6,531 nucleotides of DNA from an uncultured Bacteroidales bacterium. GTDB lineage: Bacteria; Bacteroidota; Bacteroidia; Bacteroidales; WCHB1-69. A program made the translations under genes and the position numbers. Under the pieces are notes generated by a model. That model saw only the letters and a list, made by a program, of their open reading frames with translations, was not told the DNA's origin and ran no database searches. Of the stretch, positions 1 through 4,000 are shown piece by piece. The stretch covers positions 1 through 6,531 of the forward strand of contig CALDIA010000009.1 of the NCBI GenBank assembly GCA_937901455.1. The letters run 5' to 3'. Position 1 is the first letter of the stretch. Every line of letters begins with the position of its first letter.

Positions 1-1
1 G

Positions 2-259
2 GAGGACGCGCTGGCTGCCCTGCGGCGGGGGGAGAAATTCGACCTGATTTTCGTTGATCCGCCCTATGACGCCGGCCTGTATCGGGACGTGCCGGAAACG
101 ATCAAATCAGTTGACAAGCTGACGGATGGTGGTATAATAATCTGTGAAGCGCGCAGCACAGAGCCGCTTCCCGACCTCGCCGCGCCCTATGGCAAGCGGA
201 AGGAATACCGCTACGGCAAGGTCAAGATCGCCGTTTACACAAAGGAGTCCGAGCCCTGA
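2..259 (+). CDS. rsmD: 16S rRNA (guanine(966)-N2)-methyltransferase RsmD, C-terminal part
   Basis: This is the last 85 codons of an open frame that enters from the left edge, so the start and the SAM-binding N-terminal half are outside the window. RsmD transfers a methyl group from S-adenosylmethionine to N2 of G966 in 16S rRNA during small-subunit assembly in the cytoplasm. The visible part carries FDLIFVDPPYDAGLY at fragment residues 13-27. DPPY (19-22) is the catalytic (D/N)PPY motif of N-methyltransferases acting on exocyclic amines. GGIIICE (43-49) matches the following strand. The end, EYRYGKVKIAVYTK (68-81), is the usual RsmD finish. The stop TGA overlaps the coaD start as TGATG, which implies translational coupling. 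Codons are GC-rich with CGN arginines, except for an AT-rich stretch near 109-142 that contains a promoter-like sequence. The rsmD-coaD order is common in Firmicutes. Identification rests on motif recognition plus gene order. Confidence 0.93.
   Translation, partial: EDALAALRRGEKFDLIFVDPPYDAGLYRDVPETIKSVDKLTDGGIIICEARSTEPLPDLAAPYGKRKEYRYGKVKIAVYTKESEP
111..138 (+). promoter_or_regulatory. Predicted sigma70-type promoter with extended -10, inside rsmD
   Basis: A perfect -35 hexamer TTGACA (111-116) is followed after 16 bases by a perfect -10 hexamer TATAAT (133-138). The -10 is preceded by TGG (130-132), giving the extended -10 form TGnTATAAT. Transcription would start near 144-147, leaving an untranslated leader of about 112 bases before coaD. 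The bases sit in rsmD codons that are unusually AT-rich for this gene (GGT GGT ATA ATA), as if kept for the promoter. The sequence match is direct; activity is inferred. Confidence 0.6.
242..247 (+). promoter_or_regulatory. Shine-Dalgarno for coaD
   Basis: AAGGAG lies 11 bases before the ATG at 259, within the last codons of rsmD. It supports that ATG as the true coaD start, together with the TGATG overlap. A clear Shine-Dalgarno fits Firmicutes practice. Confidence 0.7.
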
Positions 260-834
260 TGCGTACCGCCATCTGCCCCGGCAGCTTTGACCCGATCACC
301 CTGGGTCATCTGAACATCATCCGCCGCGCCTCGAAGATCTTCGACCGGGTCGTGGTGCTCATCACCGTCAACTCCGGCAAGACTCAGCCGATGTTTTCCA
401 TCGAGGAGCGGGCCGATATGGTCCGCCGGGCCGTGTCAAGGTATCCCAACGTCACGGTCGACACCTCGGATATCCTGCTGGCCGAGTACGCCAGAGGGGT
501 CGAGGGCGCGGTGCTGGTCAAGGGCCTGCGCGCCGCCTCCGACTTTGAGTATGTCGTGGTCAACTCGCTCCCGACGGCGGCAGCGGCGACAAAAGGCAAG
601 TTCTACATCTACAACGGACACCGATATGTGACAATAGAGGACAACGGGAACTACTCTTGGACTGACCTTGGCAGCTACGACATCGACCTTACGGGATATG
701 TTACGGAAGACGACTTGGACGACGCCTTGGAGGATAGGCCGGTGTTCCAACTTGTGACCGAGGTGCAGATGCAGAACTTGCTTGACAACGAAAACTGGGA
801 TGAGGGTGTGATATACTACACCGTGGAGGAATGA
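259..834 (+). CDS. coaD: Chimeric ORF: N-terminal CoaD joined in frame to a phage structural protein C-terminus
   Basis: The 191-codon frame is two unrelated halves. Residues 1-98 are phosphopantetheine adenylyltransferase, which makes dephospho-CoA from 4'-phosphopantetheine and ATP in coenzyme A synthesis. Visible family marks are CPGSFDPITLGH (6-17) with the nucleotidyltransferase TxGH motif at 14-17, NSGKTQPMF (38-46), FSIEERADMV (46-55) and VKGLRAASDFEY (87-98). A normal CoaD is about 160 residues and continues with an E-F-Q-M-A type helix and later an ISSS(x)(V)R ATP-binding motif. None of that is present. From residue 99 the sequence is instead VVVNSLPTAAAATKGKFYI and onward, a phage-like protein. 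A fold lacking the second half of the domain should not be active, and coaD is normally essential. I read this as a junction artefact or, less likely, a real rearrangement. The start at 259 is supported by the Shine-Dalgarno and the overlap with rsmD. Confidence 0.85.
   Translation: MRTAICPGSFDPITLGHLNIIRRASKIFDRVVVLITVNSGKTQPMFSIEERADMVRRAVSRYPNVTVDTSDILLAEYARGVEGAVLVKGLRAASDFEYVVVNSLPTAAAATKGKFYIYNGHRYVTIEDNGNYSWTDLGSYDIDLTGYVTEDDLDDALEDRPVFQLVTEVQMQNLLDNENWDEGVIYYTVEE
550..558. other. Junction between chromosomal coaD and phage-like DNA
   Basis: CoaD similarity ends at Y98 (TAT, 550-552), where the family normally has Glu next, while the following codons (GTC GTG GTC) belong to the phage-like protein. 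From here G+C falls from roughly 60% to under 50%, and arginine codons switch from CGN to AGG. No inverted repeat, att-like duplication, IS end or integrase gene is visible. The exact base is uncertain because the two sides may share a few bases. Confidence 0.8.
553..834 (+). other. C-terminal part of a phage tail/fibre-associated protein
   Basis: This is the phage-derived part of the chimeric frame, about 93 residues; its own start lies upstream of the junction and is missing. It opens with NSLPTAAAATKGKFYIYNG, resembling the 'LPTA...GKIYLVP' segments often seen in fibre and tail-tip proteins of gut Bacteroidota phages. GHRYVTIEDNGNYSWTDLG follows, then an acidic linker GYVTEDDLDDALEDRP, then VTEVQMQNLLDNENWDEGVIYYTVEE. 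That ending, with a W-(D/E)-x-G-x-(I/F)-Y-Y-T-(V/I)-E pattern, recurs in my recollection of such phage structural proteins. It ends four bases before the next gene's ATG, as in an operon. The family assignment comes from pattern memory, not a search. The function is probably structural or an attachment adaptor. Confidence 0.55.
825..830 (+). promoter_or_regulatory. Shine-Dalgarno-like GGAGGA before the 57-residue gene
   Basis: GGAGGA ends 8 bases before the ATG at 839 and favours that ATG over the adjacent one at 842. It also encodes the Val-Glu-Glu end of the previous protein, so the match may be partly coincidental. Bacteroidota and their phages usually rely little on this motif. Confidence 0.4.
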
Positions 835-838
835 AGCT

Positions 839-1012
839 ATGATGTGGATTGATGGCAGCGGCATTGAGACCATGATGATGAGCGGCGGTATGGTCGAGAC
901 CATGTGGAGAAACGGACATATTATCTGGCAGGGCATACGCTCCTGCTTTGGCGGAGGCCTATGGCTTGACGACAAGCCTTGGCTCGACGATGACGCATGG
1001 AAAAACGAATAA
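839..1012 (+). CDS. Small Trp/Met-rich phage protein of unknown function (57 aa)
   Basis: The ATG at 839 opens a 57-codon frame ending TAA. The composition is unusual, with 7 Met and 6 Trp in 57 residues and an acidic tail. The last three Trp lie exactly six apart (42, 48, 54) in a WLDDxx repeat, WLDDKP then WLDDDA, ending AWKNE. The first half has a short echo, ETM at 10-12 and 20-22, encoded by GAGACCATG repeated 30 bases apart (866 and 896). The centre reads WRNGHIIWQGIRSCFGGG. I recall similar 'SCFG.G.W...PW....W' small proteins beside tail-fibre genes of Bacteroidota phages, which suggests a structural accessory or chaperone, but I cannot name it. It sits 4 bases after the upstream stop and 12 before the giant gene, so all three are probably one transcript. 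No signal peptide or membrane segment is apparent. Confidence 0.7.
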   Translation: MMWIDGSGIETMMMSGGMVETMWRNGHIIWQGIRSCFGGGLWLDDKPWLDDDAWKNE

Positions 1013-1021
1013 AACGAATAA
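1004..1021 (+). repeat. Tandem 9-bp repeat AACGAATAA doubling a stop codon
   Basis: AACGAATAA occurs twice back to back (1004-1012 and 1013-1021). It gives two in-frame TAA stops (1010 and 1019) just before the giant gene, whose ATG at 1025 is in the same frame. The A-rich stretch may also serve as the unstructured leader favoured for translation starts in Bacteroidota. Confidence 0.75.
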
Positions 1022-1024
1022 GAT

Positions 1025-4000
1025 ATGGCAAGACATAGTTCACAACCGATTACATCGCTTAACCAAAACTGGAATTACGACCCAATCGAGCAGCTGCCTT
1101 TCAGTGGTGCGGCAGTGCAACAGTTCATCAAGTCCTATCTTGGCTCTGTCAGCAAGGCTGCTTACTTTGACAGCACCTCAAACACAATGTATTGGTTTGC
1201 TTCTGATGACGACAAGTCTGCATTTGTGGGAGACCAGACCTTAACCAACCTTGTGCTTTTCTCCTGCACCATGTCGTTTGCTTCTGAGCTATTCAGGATA
1301 GCATTGACAAACAACACTGGGTCAACCAACCTTAATGTGGCTACCAATGAGACCACAGTCAACATCTCAATAGACTTTGATGTACAAACCAAAAGCATGA
1401 CAGAGAGTGCTTGGAGGTCCACTGGCAAGGGTGTGTATGTCACGGTGCTTGCAGACACTGGGGCATCAGGTGTCTATGACACCATCATGGAGGAGGAGTT
1501 CTATTCCGCTGAGACCACCTTTGAGTTCAACGCAAGGAACTACCTTTCGACTGGCACCAACAGGGTGAAGGTGCAGTTTGTGTCTGAAGACGACAACACT
1601 GTTGTATCCTCAATCACCTACACCATTATGATGACAGAGATGTACATAGAGCCTCTTGGCAATGAGTGGTACGTCCCTATCGTTGAGACTGGTGACGCAA
1701 GCAACTACAAGCTGGGTGGCTTCCGCATCATCGGTGCTGTCAGCAAGACCTTGCATATCGACATATACAGTGGGGAGAACAAGGTGCTTGAGTTTACAAG
1801 GGCAATAGGCACTACAGCCTACGACAGAGTGCCTTTCTACTACACGCAAGACATGGGATTTGACTTGTCGTCGTTGCCTACAGGTGTCTACCTTGTGTCG
1901 GCATACCTTACCTCAGGCTCCTTGACAAGCACTCCAGTCAACTACAATATCATCTATGTTGCTGATGGCGATGAAACAACGACACAGCTTGTGGCAGTCA
2001 ATGAGGTGGCTGATGTGGTCTACAACTACACCACTTCCACCTTGTTCAAGTATTGCATCTACAACCAAGGAACTCTTGCTGGCTCACCTTCAATCGTTGT
2101 AAGCAGAATCATCAACAACACGCCTACAACGATAGTGGACACCACAATCAACGATGTTACCACTGGCGAGGAGCATACCTACGAGGTGTCGATGGAGTGG
2201 CTTACCGAGGAAACTTTGAGCCTCTATGTGCAAGGGACAATCACTTTTGGCAACAACCAGACAGCCATTGTGCCTTTGGACAACTCAGCCACATTCCCGC
2301 CTACCTACGGCTACTCTTTCTACCTTAACGCCGCTGCAAGGGCAAATAGCGAGTCAAACAAGCTGAAGGTGGTCAACGCTGTCAACAACACCGAATACAC
2401 GCCGACATGGGAGAACCTTGTATGGCTTGACGGCATTGACGGATGGACGCAGGATGACTTGGGCAGGCAGTGCCTTTATCTCCCTGCAAGGTCTTACATG
2501 ACATTGCCTTACACGGAATACAAGCTGCTTAATGGCGATGGTATCAGCATTGAGATGTGCTACAAGGTTAGCAATGTTGCCGACTACGACGAGACTGTGT
2601 TGAGCATAGTGGATGACCTTGAGTCGGCAGGCTTCACTGGCCTTAGGATTAAACCTACAAACATCTTGGTACACTCCTCAGCCGACACCTCTTCAGTGAA
2701 TGACCTTGTGAGAGGAACAAATGTGATGGACGAGAGAGTGATACACTTGGTGCTTACCATCTATCCCAACTTCATGGGCAACAACGGCAAGAACCTTGTG
2801 ACAGGCTATGTGAATGGAAGCAAGAACTTCCAGTTTGACTATGCAACTGGAACCATCTGGAACACCAACGCACCTTTGAGGATTGGCAGTGAGAGAAGCG
2901 ACGTGTCGCTTTATTTCATCAGGAAATACAACTCTGTGCTTTCAGAGGCAGCTGTTGCAGCCAACTACATCAACTCGCAAAAGGAGGTTTCAGCCCGTAC
3001 AGACCTTTCCATATTGCTGAAGTCATGTATGGATGCCTCGCAGAGCAATGTTGACTTTGAGCAGGTGAAGAACAACAACTACAACTACTTTGTGGTCGAA
3101 ATGCTCAACGGAGCCACATTGCCTTCAAGGGCCAACAACTGGGACAAGAAGCAGACTGGCCTTTCAAACCTTGAGATGCACTTTGGCGAACACCCCGACT
3201 GGGACTGGAGGATTGAAAGCGTGGAAACAAGTGGGCAAGGAACAACCTCAATGAACTACTACCGTTGGAACTTGCGCTTCAGGATTGACAAGTCGTCAGG
3301 CAAGATGGTGCCAGTGCAATACCTTGAATCAAGGACAAAGAGGGGTGATTCCTACCAATACACTTGGCTTGAGAAAGCCAACTCAAGGACACTTGCATTC
3401 GATGGAAGCAACCACCCAAGCCTGAAAAGGATTACAGCGAAGATTAACGCTGCCTCTTCAATGCAGTCGCACAAGATTGGTGCTACAAGGGCTTACAACG
3501 ACTTGCATGACCAGATAGGGCTTAGGAATGCAGCGCAGGATTATGCCGACAGCAACAACCTTGCAAGACCTGTAATTGCTGTCTACCAATACCCCGCATT
3601 CGGCTTCTTGAAGAACGGCAACACCTATGAGTTCATCGGATTGTTCACCATTGGGCCTGACAAGGGCGACAAGCCTTCATTTGGCTATGACCTTTCGACC
3701 ATTCCTGACGAGCTGATAACAATGGAAGGTACAGACCACTCAAGGAAGATGGTGATGTTCAACTACCCTTGGAACACCGACGTAAGCTATCTTGCCGACA
3801 ATGAGTGCATCAACATCGTGAAGGGTGTAGATGACTATGACAATGGTTGGGAAGTGGGCAACTGCCACGGCTATTCCACCGATGATGCAGAGGACCAAAA
3901 CGCCATCAGTGCCATCTTGGACACTGAGTTCAAGCCTGCCTACCGACTTGCCTATGAGAACTCCACATTGATACTTGGCATCCCGCTTGGTGAATATGCT

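Noticed and set aside
540..600. Prophage integration into coaD
   Set aside because: No integrase, att duplication or phage end genes. The phage side begins inside a structural gene, which integration would not produce.
436..975. Reverse-strand open frames, including a 179-codon frame and many of 60-125 codons under the giant gene
   Set aside because: They lie opposite frames with recognisable domains, have low-complexity or Cys/His-rich translations without motifs, and lack convincing start contexts. They are antisense shadows.
999..1012. Possible -1 frameshift site G AAA AAC at the end of the 57-residue gene
   Set aside because: The giant gene is in the same frame as the small gene, so a shift would not join them, and no downstream stem-loop or pseudoknot was evident.
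832..1021. Stop-codon reassignment (TGA or TAG recoding known in some crAss-like phages)
   Set aside because: Reading TGA at 832 as sense soon meets further stops, the other gene ends in TAA, and the giant frame is open under the standard code.
948..1244. Forward 98-codon frame overlapping the small and giant genes
   Set aside because: Ser/Thr-rich translation without motif. It overlaps two better supported genes in another frame.
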